This document shows, one piece after another, positions 29,089 to 37,306 of a stretch of DNA of 64,000 nucleotides. Below the pieces are notes generated by a model that was not told where the DNA came from, did no database searches, and was given only the letters and a program-made list of their open reading frames with translations. The stretch lies in contig NZ_WNWM01000002.1 in assembly GCF_009727155.1 (NCBI RefSeq), positions 992,001 through 1,056,000 on the forward strand, read 5' to 3'. The stretch is from Pseudoduganella dura. Its GTDB lineage: Bacteria > Pseudomonadota > Gammaproteobacteria > Burkholderiales > Burkholderiaceae_D. How positions within the stretch are numbered: position 1 is the stretch's first letter; every line of letters begins with the position of its first letter. Position numbers and translations under genes: made by a program.

Positions 29089-31503
29089 TTAGAATTCGTA
29101 GCGGCCGGTGATGCCGGCGGTGCGCGGGGTGCCGATGACGGCGTTGTAGGAACCGAAACCGCTGTTCCACAGGCTGGTGTAGTAGTGCTTGTCGAAGGCA
29201 TTCTTCACCCACAGCGAAACGTCCCATGCCGCGCCTTGCGTGCTGCGCACACCCACCGAGAAATTGCTCACGCTGTACGCGGGAATCTTCGCGTACTCGG
29301 ACGCATCGAGCGTGCCGTACGTGGCGCCGCGGTAGGCGTAGTTCCCGTTGACGTAACCCTGCAGGCCTTCGGCCACGGCACGCGAATACTGCGCGCCCAG
29401 GTTGCCGATCCAGCGCGGCGCATTGACCAGCGCGTTGCGGCCGGAAAGGTCGCAGAACACGCCCGTCTTCTCCGGTGCGCACGGCGCGTTCGTGTAGCGC
29501 AGGTAGCTCACGTCGTTGAACGAGCCGTTGGCGCGCAGCGTCAGGCCGCGGAACGGCGTGGCGATCGCTTCGAGTTCCAGGCCGCGCGTACGCACGTCGC
29601 CGGCGTTGGTCAGATACGAGGTGCGGCTGACCGGGTCGTAGGCATTGCTCTGGTAGCCGTGCACGATCGTCGTGAACAGGTTGCCGTTCAGTTGCAGGCG
29701 GTTGTCCAGCAGCGTGCTCTTCACGCCCAGTTCCAGCGCATTCGCGCGCTCGGCGCCCACCAGCATCGAGGCCACGCCGCCGGCACCCGGCACGGCCAGG
29801 TTGATGCCGCCGGACTTTTCGCCGTGCGACAGGCTGCCGTACAGCAGCACTGTCGGTTGCAGCCTGTAGCCGGCCGACAGCAGCGCCGTAGGGCTGGCCT
29901 GCGTCAGCGTCAGGTCGCCGGAATCGAAGGCGCCGTAGCGGCCGTTGCGGGCAGCCAGGGCCGCGCCGGTCACGGTGGCGCCGCCGGTCGGCGCATTGCG
30001 GACCACCCGCGCCCACTTGTCCTCGTAGCTGGCACGCACGCCGGCGGTGAGATCGAGCTTGTCCGTCGCGTGCCAGGTCGACTGGCCGAACAGCGCGTAG
30101 CTGTTCACCCGCAGCTCGCCCGGCGCGGTGCTGCTGACGTTGGACCAGGCGCCGGCCGGGTTGCCGTTGTAGATGTCGGCCAGCGGGCCGTTGACGGTGA
30201 ACGAGTTGTTCGACAGCTCCTGGTAGTAGTAATAGCCGCCGAACACGGATTCCACCGCACCCCCCGTTGGCGTGGACCAGCGCAGCTCCTGCGTGAACTG
30301 CTCGTGGTTGGCCGATGCGCCCACGTTCAGCGTGACCGGCACGGGCAGGCCGTCGTCGTTGCGCGGCACGAAGTTCCAGCGGCGCCACGCGGTGATCGAC
30401 GTCAGCTTCGCATCGTTGGCGAACGTCCAGCTGGCTTCCGCCGACGCGCCGCCCTGGTGCACCGTCACGCTCGAACCGGTGTCCAGGCTGACGGCGCGCT
30501 GTGCGGGATCGAGCACCGGCGTGGCGCCCACCAGCGCGGCCTGCGCGATCGCCCGGCCCGATGGGCCGGCGTTGTAGAACACCAGCGTGCCGTTGTTCGA
30601 GCTTTCCTCGTTGTAGTCGGCGATCAGGCGCAGCGAGAATTCGCGGCCCGGTTCGTACAGCAGCTGGCCGCGCACGCCCTGGCGGTCGCCGCCCTGCACC
30701 TTGTCGCCGTTGTAGCGGTTGGTGATGTAGCCGTCGTCATGCGTCTTGTAGGCGGAGAAGCGGCCGGACAGCGTTTCCGTGATGGGGCCCGACAACACCG
30801 CCTTGCCCTGCACGTAGCCGAACTGGCCGGCGGACAGTTCCACGCTGCGTTCCGGCGTGGACGTCGGCTTCTTCGTGGAGATGTTCAGCACGCCGGCGGT
30901 GGTGTTCTTGCCGAACAGCGTGCCCTGCGGGCCGCGCAGCAGTTCCAGCTGCTGCACGTCCAGCGCGTCGAAGGCGGCCATGCCGGGGCGGGCCAGGTAC
31001 ACGTTGTCGAGGTAGATGCCCACGCTGCCTTCGAGGCCGTCGCTGGCCGGGTTGTTGCCCAGGCCGCGCACCGCGAAGCTCAGCTGGCGGGCATGCACGT
31101 AGTTGATCGTGGTGCTGGGCAGCAGTTGCTGCAGGTCCTGCACGCGGTAGGTGCGAGTGCCTTCGAGCGCGTCCTCGCCGAGCACCGTCATCGGCGTGGG
31201 CACGTTCTGCGAGCTTTCCACGCGGCGGCGGGTGGTCACGAGCACGGTCTGCACGGCGCCGACGAACGACTCGGCGGTGGCACCGGTTCCCGCCTGCGCG
31301 CCTTCGGCCGCATTGGCTGCCTCGACGGTTCCCGTGGTTCCGGCGTCGGCGCCTGCTTCATTGGCCGACAGGCCCAGCGCGATGCTCGACGGCGCGCCGG
31401 CAATGGCGGCCACCAACGGGTTGGCCTGCGCGGCACCGGCATGCCCGGCATAGGCTGCCAGCAGCGCCAGCGTGAGTGCGGTTTGTTTGAATGGCTGGAT
31501 CAA
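29089..31503 (-). CDS. TonB-dependent receptor of the sulfate-ester cassette
   Basis: The 804-residue outer-membrane receptor has a signal peptide ending near HAGAAQA, then an alanine/glycine-rich linker. The plug includes SQNVPTPMTVLGEDALEGT and LELLRGPQGTLFGKNTTAGV, a signature of the FecA/Fiu-like group with the LFGKN variant. The barrel ends in F (ITGRYEF). The best start is a TTG at 31503 with GAGGGG 6 bases upstream, directly before the signal peptide; no ATG fits. It is flanked by an arylsulfotransferase and a sulfatase, so the ligand may be a sulfated or aryl compound. Confidence 0.88.
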   Translation of the reverse strand: MIQPFKQTALTLALLAAYAGHAGAAQANPLVAAIAGAPSSIALGLSANEAGADAGTTGTVEAANAAEGAQAGTGATAESFVGAVQTVLVTTRRRVESSQNVPTPMTVLGEDALEGTRTYRVQDLQQLLPSTTINYVHARQLSFAVRGLGNNPASDGLEGSVGIYLDNVYLARPGMAAFDALDVQQLELLRGPQGTLFGKNTTAGVLNISTKKPTSTPERSVELSAGQFGYVQGKAVLSGPITETLSGRFSAYKTHDDGYITNRYNGDKVQGGDRQGVRGQLLYEPGREFSLRLIADYNEESSNNGTLVFYNAGPSGRAIAQAALVGATPVLDPAQRAVSLDTGSSVTVHQGGASAEASWTFANDAKLTSITAWRRWNFVPRNDDGLPVPVTLNVGASANHEQFTQELRWSTPTGGAVESVFGGYYYYQELSNNSFTVNGPLADIYNGNPAGAWSNVSSTAPGELRVNSYALFGQSTWHATDKLDLTAGVRASYEDKWARVVRNAPTGGATVTGAALAARNGRYGAFDSGDLTLTQASPTALLSAGYRLQPTVLLYGSLSHGEKSGGINLAVPGAGGVASMLVGAERANALELGVKSTLLDNRLQLNGNLFTTIVHGYQSNAYDPVSRTSYLTNAGDVRTRGLELEAIATPFRGLTLRANGSFNDVSYLRYTNAPCAPEKTGVFCDLSGRNALVNAPRWIGNLGAQYSRAVAEGLQGYVNGNYAYRGATYGTLDASEYAKIPAYSVSNFSVGVRSTQGAAWDVSLWVKNAFDKHYYTSLWNSGFGSYNAVIGTPRTAGITGRYEF

Positions 31504-31604
31504 GATGTTCCCCTCGTTATTGTTGTTCGGGTGTGGCGGCGCCCTGCCTCCCTGGCGGGCGCGCCCGATGCATGTCTGGATGGCGGCGCGAGGCGCCGCC
31601 GGCA

Positions 31605-33032
31605 TTACCGCCTCGCGACGGGCGGCGCGGGAACGGGTACGGCCTGCTCGGCGCGCGGCGTGCCTTCCGGCACCCACTCGTACGGCACCGGCTGCGCGCG
31701 ATACACCCAGTTGGTATCGACCTGCTTGCCGTTGCCGCCCACCGCCGATGCGCCATAGTATGGACTCACGTACTCCCACACGATGTCGCCCTTTTGCGTC
31801 ACCTGGAAGAAACGGCCGTTCATGCCTTCGTCGATCAGCGTGTTCCCGTTCGGCAGGCGGCGTGCGCTGGAAATGAACGCGCTGTAGAAGCTCCATGCCG
31901 GCTGGCGCGAATCCACGGCCGTGTACTGCCACACGATTTCCTTCTTCACCGGGTCGATCTCCAGCACGCGCGAATGCGGGAAGATGCCGGGGCTGACCTT
32001 CGGATAGCCGGCCTCGCCCTGGTTGTCGAACACCAGCAGGTTGCCGGCGCCCGGCAGGCCTTCGGGAATGATGTGGGCATCGTGCTGGCCGATGAGCTGG
32101 TCCACCGGGCGCGGCACCTTCGTGCCGGCGATGGCCGGAAAGTCCGGGCCCAGCGACCACACCACCTTGCCGGTCTTCCTGTCGATGATCGCGATGAAGT
32201 TCGCTTCGCGCGAATCGATGACGATGTTGTCCGGGTGGAATCTATCGTCGCCCGGCTCGCCGTTAATCCCCCTGTGCCACCTGTTCGGGCCGACCACGGC
32301 CATGTCGTTGATGTGCAGCCAGTCCACCGCCTGCGCGCCGTATTTCGGCTGCGCGGCCCGCACCAGCTTCAGCGCAGCGGGCGAGAAGCCGAACTCGTCC
32401 AGGTGCTCCGAGGCGGTCCATTGCCAGGCGATCCTGCCGTCCGGCGTGACCTCGTAGATCACGTCGTCGAGCAGCGCTTTCGCCGCGAAGCCGGGCACCG
32501 CGTGCACCTTGTTGGCCAGCACCAGCGTGTTGCCGTTGGCCAGGCGGCGCCAGTCGTGGTGCTGCTTGGCGGCGCCGCCGGGCGCGCCGGCCGTGTCCAC
32601 CGAGGCCGACGCATAGGCATCCTGCGAACCTGCGCCCCACTGCCACAGCACGTTGCCGTTCCAGTCCACTTCGCCGATCGACTTGTTGCCCAGGCCATTG
32701 CCGGCCGCCTGCACGCCGGGCAGTTGCGCCAGTTGCAGCAACACATTGCCCTTCTTGCCTTTCGTCAGCGCGGGGTCCAGCAGCACGGGCGGAAAGCCCT
32801 CGTACGGCCACTGCTTCACCTCGTTGCCGTTCATGTCGATCAGGTGGGTTTTCTTGTCCTGTCCGGTGAACAGCGTATAACCGTTCCACGCGCGGTCCGG
32901 TTCGTAGCGCGTGACGCCGGTGGGGTGCACGCTGGGCGCCGCGGCGGCCGAGATGGCCATCATCACCCCAGCCATCGCCATGCAGCCCTCCGTGATGGAG
33001 AATGGAATTGCCTGGCGGGGTGCTACGGTCAT
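31605..33032 (-). CDS. Aryl-sulfate sulfotransferase family protein
   Basis: The 475-residue protein has an N-terminal hydrophobic leader (residues 13-32) and a beta-propeller type repeat structure. It contains the ASST-family marks EVDWNGNVLWQW, HHDWRRLANGNTLVLAN, QHDAHIIPEGLPGAGNLLVFDN and RRLPNGNTLIDEGMNGR. Bacterial ASSTs move sulfate from one phenol to another in the periplasm without PAPS, using a histidine; the conserved HDAH and HHDW histidines are candidates. The ATG has AAGGAG upstream. It is the first gene of a three-gene cassette with the TonB receptor and sulfatase. Confidence 0.87.
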   Translation of the reverse strand: MTVAPRQAIPFSITEGCMAMAGVMMAISAAAAPSVHPTGVTRYEPDRAWNGYTLFTGQDKKTHLIDMNGNEVKQWPYEGFPPVLLDPALTKGKKGNVLLQLAQLPGVQAAGNGLGNKSIGEVDWNGNVLWQWGAGSQDAYASASVDTAGAPGGAAKQHHDWRRLANGNTLVLANKVHAVPGFAAKALLDDVIYEVTPDGRIAWQWTASEHLDEFGFSPAALKLVRAAQPKYGAQAVDWLHINDMAVVGPNRWHRGINGEPGDDRFHPDNIVIDSREANFIAIIDRKTGKVVWSLGPDFPAIAGTKVPRPVDQLIGQHDAHIIPEGLPGAGNLLVFDNQGEAGYPKVSPGIFPHSRVLEIDPVKKEIVWQYTAVDSRQPAWSFYSAFISSARRLPNGNTLIDEGMNGRFFQVTQKGDIVWEYVSPYYGASAVGGNGKQVDTNWVYRAQPVPYEWVPEGTPRAEQAVPVPAPPVARR

Positions 33033-33051
33033 GAAAAACTCCTTTAGATGA

Positions 33052-33077
33052 GATCACTACAGATGAGTGACGTGATC
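33052..33077. promoter_or_regulatory. Inverted repeat upstream of the sulfate-ester cassette
   Basis: GATCAC (33052-33057) and GTGATC (33072-33077) form an inverted repeat with a 14-bp spacer, starting 20 bases before the arylsulfotransferase start codon. The centre-to-centre distance of 20 bp suits a dimeric regulator. The arms are short, so this is a weak candidate operator. Confidence 0.35.
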
Positions 33078-33188
33078 ATAAGGAGCGGTTATGAAAGCTT
33101 CCACGAATACATTTGCATAACGATATGAGGCGGCGCCGCATACCTTTATGCAGTCTATGACCCGATGTGCTTGCCGACCGTTCGCGGG

Positions 33189-34334
33189 TCAGACCCGCTG
33201 CGCCACCCATACCACCGCCATCGCGCCCGCGCAGAGCGCCGCCACGCGCCTTGCGTGCGCGCTCGACGGCGAGCGCGCCAGCAGCACCAGCAGCGGCGCG
33301 GCAACGGCCACGATCAGCGCCTGCATCGTTTCGATGCCGAGGTTGAACGCCAGGATGCCGGCCGCGAGCCGCACGCCTGAAAGATCGAGGTCGCGCAGCG
33401 AGGCGCCGAACGCCAGGCCGTGCACGAGGCCGAAGCCGGCGGCCACCCACGCTTCGCGGCGCGGGAAGGCGGGCCGCCACGCATGCGCGGCGGAGACGAG
33501 GATCGATGCGGCGATGGCCACTTCCACCGGCTGCTCCGGCACGCGCACCGCGCCGATGGCGCCCAGCAGCAGCGTCAGCGAATGGCCCACGGTGAACGCC
33601 GTCACGACCTTCAGCAGATTGATGGCGAGATGGCGCGGGCCGCCGTAGCCCTGCCAGCGGCCATCCTTCACCAGCAGCGCGGCGGGCAGCAGCAATGTCA
33701 GCAGGAACAGCAGGTGGTCGAAGCCCTCGGCGATGTGCGCCATCCCCAGCTTGAACAGATCCAGGCTGCCGATCCACCAGCGTGGATCGGCGCCACGCAC
33801 TGCCAGGCTGCGCTGGCCGAAACGCAGCGTGCCGATGATGCGGGCTGGCGCGTCTTCATCCGTGCGCAAGGCCACCACGGTCATGTGGCTCTGCACGTGG
33901 TGCGCGATCGCGTCGACCTGCAGCGTGAAACGGTCCAGCGGCGCGCCGGCCGGCGGGCGCAGCGTGACGATCGCCCGCACGTCCGCCGGGCGCTGGTGCA
34001 GCAGCCAGCGCACGTTGACGATCCTGACCGTCCATGCGCGGCCGTCCGGCGCTACCGGCCGGATGTGCGCGGCCAGGTACGCGGCAATGCGCTCATCCCC
34101 TATCAGCACGTGGTTCGACGGCGTTTCCACCAGCGGCTCGCCGAACGCCAGCGCCAGTTCGTCGAGCGGCAGGGTGATCTCGGCCCTGACATCGGCGGAG
34201 GTTACGCCAGAGCTGCCGATGCCGCCGGCACGGCCTTCCAGCAATATCTCGGAATGCGGCGACGGGTGGCCCCACGCCGCCGCCATCGCCAGCGCGAGGC
34301 ACAGCGCGGCGCCCAGTTGTAAAACCCGCGACAT
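33189..34334 (-). CDS. HupE/UreJ family membrane protein
   Basis: The 381-residue protein has a signal peptide (MSRVLQLGAALCLALAMAAA), followed by GHPSPHSEI, and a periplasmic domain of about 170 residues. A C-terminal membrane part has six to seven helices. The membrane part carries the HupE/UreJ signatures EGFDHLLFLLTLLL and TVGHSLTLLLG, with histidines placed to bind a metal, as in nickel or cobalt transport relatives. This long two-part form (HupE_UreJ_2) is of unknown function. It starts 4 bases after the DUF3500 gene stop, so the two should be cotranscribed. Confidence 0.87.
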   Translation of the reverse strand: MSRVLQLGAALCLALAMAAAWGHPSPHSEILLEGRAGGIGSSGVTSADVRAEITLPLDELALAFGEPLVETPSNHVLIGDERIAAYLAAHIRPVAPDGRAWTVRIVNVRWLLHQRPADVRAIVTLRPPAGAPLDRFTLQVDAIAHHVQSHMTVVALRTDEDAPARIIGTLRFGQRSLAVRGADPRWWIGSLDLFKLGMAHIAEGFDHLLFLLTLLLPAALLVKDGRWQGYGGPRHLAINLLKVVTAFTVGHSLTLLLGAIGAVRVPEQPVEVAIAASILVSAAHAWRPAFPRREAWVAAGFGLVHGLAFGASLRDLDLSGVRLAAGILAFNLGIETMQALIVAVAAPLLVLLARSPSSAHARRVAALCAGAMAVVWVAQRV

Positions 34335-34338
34335 CACG

Positions 34339-36423
34339 TCAGAAGCTGCCGCCGTAGTCGGCCGTCTTGTCGCGCCAGATCGTGTGGTAGTGCACGTTGG
34401 TGCCGTACACCACGCCCTGCTGCACGACAAACTCGATCCACACGCGCGGCCCGTCGATGCGGATATACGAGCGCTGGGCATCGAGCGGTGCCGCCTTCGC
34501 GTTCGGCCATGCGCTGAAGTCGGCCTTGCTGCCGTTCTGGCCCACGCCGTAGCCCACATACGTGTCGGCCAGCGCGTCGTCCGACAGGTAGTCACCCAGC
34601 AGCGTGGCGGCCACGTCGGCCGCCTGGGTGTTCACCCACGCCTCGATGGCCGCGCGGGTGTATGCCTTCTGCGCGTCGTTCATCGACGAGTATTGCAGGC
34701 CGCGCCCGGTGGTCGGGTACACCAGCGATTTGTAGTTGCCGTCGCTGTTCCCGGAGGCGCCCATGATCACGTCGGTGAAGGTGCCGACCAGCCTGGCCGC
34801 GGCGGCCGTGGCATCGTCCTGGTAGATCGCCTCGGCCAGGTTGTACACGGCGGCGCGCTGCCTTTCCATCGGCGCATGCGCCGCGCCGGCGGTCGATGCA
34901 TTGTTGGTTACCGTGACGGTGCCGTCCGCTGCGACCGTCCAGTCGGGCGGTTCGACGCCGATGAACGTCGGCGTGGCGTTGACCTTGCTGCCGTTGTAGG
35001 TGATGTTGTAGGCCAGGTGGTGGCCGGCCACCTGCAGGATCCACGGCGACGCGGCCGATGGCGTGCCGACGAACGCGATCGAATACAGGTCGCTGCCGTA
35101 GCCCAGGGCGGCCACGCCGGTGCCCCCCATGCCGCCGGCGCCGGCGGGTGGCGTACCCGTGCCGTCGGCCGGGAATGCGCCGGCCGCGCCGGTGCCTGGT
35201 ACTGTGCCGGTGCCATCGGTTGGCATGGAACCGGTGGGTGGCGTGCCATTGCCGCCTCCCATGCCGGTGCCGGTGCCCGTTGCCTGCGCGCCGGCCAGCA
35301 CCTGGTCGGCCGCGCGCAGTTCGCCCAGCAGCGTGAGCCCGGTGGCGCTCAGCGCCTTCGAGATCACGGCATTGGCCGCTGCCAGCTGGGCGGCGTCCAG
35401 CGTGGCCGTGTTCAGGCGCAGGCCGTGACGGCTGCCCGGCAGGTTGGTCCACTGGTTCGCGTTGGCCAGCGCGTAGTCGAACAGCACGGTGGTCGACGAG
35501 GTGGCGTCAAGGGCCACCGCCTTCTGCTCCGCCGACAGGGTGGCGAGGAAGGCGTTGGCCGCGGCGACCACGCTGGCCGTATTGGTGCCGGCACTGAGCA
35601 CGTTGACCGCCAGCGCCACGCCGGCGCTGGTGGCGGTGCCCGCCGTGTTCGTGACCACGACCTTGTACGTGCCCGCGCTGTTGGCATTGGCGGTGGTGAT
35701 CGTATACGTGCGGCCGGTGGCGCCGGCGATCGGCGTATCGTTGCGGTACCACTGGTACGCGACGCTGACGCCGTTGACGACCACGGAGAACGCCACGCCG
35801 GTGCCGGCATTGACTGTTTGCGCCAGCGGCTGGGTGGTGATGACGGGCGCCGTCACGTCCGGCGACACGGCGATCACGGCGGCGGTGCTCGTCGCCGCCC
35901 CGGCCGCGTTGGTGACCGTGACGCTGTAGCTGCCCGCGGCGGACGCGGAATACGTGGCCGCCGTGGCGCCGTCCATGGCGACGCCGTCCTTGTACCACTG
36001 GTACGCGAGAGCGTCGCCGTCCGCCGCAACGGTCAGTGCCTGGCTGGTGCCGGTGAGGATCGTGGCCGACGACGGCTGCGCGGTGATGACCGGCGCCGTG
36101 GTCAGCGCGATGGTGGCGTTGGCGCTGGTGATGGAGCCGTCGTCGGCGCTCACCACCACGTAATAGGCACCTGCCTCGGTGGCCGTGTAGATGGCGGATG
36201 TGGCGCCGGCGATCGCCGTGCCGTCCCGGTACCACTGGTAAGCGAGGCCCGTGCCGCTGGCAACGACCGAGAGCACGCTGTTTGAACCGGAGATGATCGT
36301 GGCCGACGCCGGCTGGGTGACGATGGCGGGGCCGGTTTCGGCATCCGGAGAGCTGCTGCCGCAGCCCGACAGTAACAGCGTCAGCGACGTGGCGATGACG
36401 GCCGCCCGGGTGGAAAAATGCAT
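34339..36423 (-). CDS. Lipoprotein with three Ig-like domains and a DUF3500 domain
   Basis: The 694-residue product has a lipobox LLLSGC with the lipidated Cys21, so it is membrane anchored and outside the cytoplasm. Three immunoglobulin-like repeats follow, each with the pattern YQWYRDGTAIAGAT, near residues 65, 150 and 240. The rest, from about 300, matches DUF3500, including RHGLRLNTATLDAAQ, YLVYPTTGRGLQYSSMNDAQ-like blocks and the C-terminal YGTNVHYHTIWRD. A glycine/threonine/proline-rich low-complexity insert of about 60 residues interrupts DUF3500. DUF3500 has no established role. First gene of a pair with the HupE-like gene. Confidence 0.85.
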   Translation of the reverse strand: MHFSTRAAVIATSLTLLLSGCGSSSPDAETGPAIVTQPASATIISGSNSVLSVVASGTGLAYQWYRDGTAIAGATSAIYTATEAGAYYVVVSADDGSITSANATIALTTAPVITAQPSSATILTGTSQALTVAADGDALAYQWYKDGVAMDGATAATYSASAAGSYSVTVTNAAGAATSTAAVIAVSPDVTAPVITTQPLAQTVNAGTGVAFSVVVNGVSVAYQWYRNDTPIAGATGRTYTITTANANSAGTYKVVVTNTAGTATSAGVALAVNVLSAGTNTASVVAAANAFLATLSAEQKAVALDATSSTTVLFDYALANANQWTNLPGSRHGLRLNTATLDAAQLAAANAVISKALSATGLTLLGELRAADQVLAGAQATGTGTGMGGGNGTPPTGSMPTDGTGTVPGTGAAGAFPADGTGTPPAGAGGMGGTGVAALGYGSDLYSIAFVGTPSAASPWILQVAGHHLAYNITYNGSKVNATPTFIGVEPPDWTVAADGTVTVTNNASTAGAAHAPMERQRAAVYNLAEAIYQDDATAAAARLVGTFTDVIMGASGNSDGNYKSLVYPTTGRGLQYSSMNDAQKAYTRAAIEAWVNTQAADVAATLLGDYLSDDALADTYVGYGVGQNGSKADFSAWPNAKAAPLDAQRSYIRIDGPRVWIEFVVQQGVVYGTNVHYHTIWRDKTADYGGSF

Positions 36424-36552
36424 TGCGCGTGCTCCATGGTTGTTCGAGTACGCGGCACTGTAGCGAAGGCGATCGCCGGCGGGAGCGGTTTTGCGGGGGT
36501 TTTGCCGTGTTTTACGCGGCTTTACAAGTGTGGCTGATTTATGACTCTTGCT

Positions 36553-36586
36553 AAAAAACGAAAAGCAGCCTGGGGCTGCTTTTCGG
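36553..36586 (-). terminator. Rho-independent terminator of ppa
   Basis: Read on the minus strand, GAAAAGCAGCC pairs with GGCTGCTTTTC around a short loop, and the stem is followed by CGTTTTTTAG. The T-run corresponds to the A-run at 36553-36558 on the plus strand. It lies about 30 bases after the ppa stop codon. Confidence 0.85.
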
Positions 36587-36614
36587 AGGAACTGCGGGCT
36601 GCTTGCAACGGGCA

Positions 36615-37142
36615 TCAGCCCTTGTAGGCTGCCACGCCGTTGACGATTTCCTGCTTGGCGGCTTCCGGGCCTTCCCAGCCGTCGACCTTGACCCACTTGC
36701 CCGGCTCCAGGTCCTTGTAGTGTTCGAAGAAGTGCTGGATCTGCTGCAGGCGCAGGTCCTGCAGGTCTTCCGGCTTTTGCCAGTGCTTGTAGATCGGTAG
36801 CACCTTGTCGATCGGCACGGCCAGCACCTTCGCATCTTGGCCGGCTTCGTCCGTCATCTTCAGCACGCCGATCGCGCGGCAGCGCACGACCACGCCAGGG
36901 AACAGCGGGAACGGGGTGATGACGAGCACGTCGACCGGGTCGCCGTCCGGGGACAGCGTGTTCGGCACATAGCCGTAGTTGCACGGGTAGTGCATCGCGG
37001 TGCCCATGAAGCGGTCGACGAAGATCGCGCCCGATTCCTTGTCCACTTCATACTTGATCGGGTCGGCGTTCATCGGGATCTCGATGATCACGTTGAAGTC
37101 GTTCGGCACGTCGCGGCCGGCGGATACTTTATTCAGACTCAT
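36615..37142 (-). CDS. ppa: Inorganic pyrophosphatase
   Basis: The 175-residue enzyme hydrolyses pyrophosphate and so drives biosynthetic reactions. It has the family I signature DGDPVDVLV, with its three metal-binding aspartates, in the middle of the protein. The conserved [29 protein letters not shown] and KPEDLQDL also match. Length is typical of bacterial hexameric PPases. The ATG at 37142 follows GAGGAAAA; an upstream in-frame start (37187) has no support. A clear terminator follows, so it is probably a single-gene unit. Confidence 0.97.
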   Translation of the reverse strand: MSLNKVSAGRDVPNDFNVIIEIPMNADPIKYEVDKESGAIFVDRFMGTAMHYPCNYGYVPNTLSPDGDPVDVLVITPFPLFPGVVVRCRAIGVLKMTDEAGQDAKVLAVPIDKVLPIYKHWQKPEDLQDLRLQQIQHFFEHYKDLEPGKWVKVDGWEGPEAAKQEIVNGVAAYKG

Positions 37143-37228
37143 GTTTTTCCTCGGTAATACAGCTTTGTCAAATGGTAATCCGCGCAATTATAGCCAAATG
37201 CAAGGAGATTGTGCGCTGCAGAAAAACC

Positions 37229-37280
37229 GGGGACGTACCCCTGTTTCCAGAAAATTTCTTGAAAACAGGGGTACGTCCCC
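37229..37280. repeat. Paired palindromic repeat (REPIN-like), second family
   Basis: GGGGACGTACCCCTGTTT (37229-37246) and its exact reverse complement (37263-37280) are perfect 18-bp arms around a 16-base spacer that is itself nearly symmetric. Outside the arms pairing continues with one mismatch (AAAC with GTTT). Each arm contains a 13-bp near-palindrome, the same design as the pair at 8908-8953 but a different sequence. It lies between ppa and the 3' end of hemY. Confidence 0.85.
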
Positions 37281-37306
37281 AGTTTGTTTCATGGGCAAGA
37301 CTAGAA

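Noticed and set aside
27988..31758. 1256-codon plus-strand open frame opposite the sulfatase and TonB receptor
   Set aside because: Same composition artefact (R/H/Q/V-rich, no domains), opposite two clearly recognisable genes.
33090..33119. Ten-codon plus-strand frame MKASTNTFA with AAGGAG upstream
   Set aside because: Too short to support as a gene, and the ribosome-binding-site match may be chance in the divergent region.
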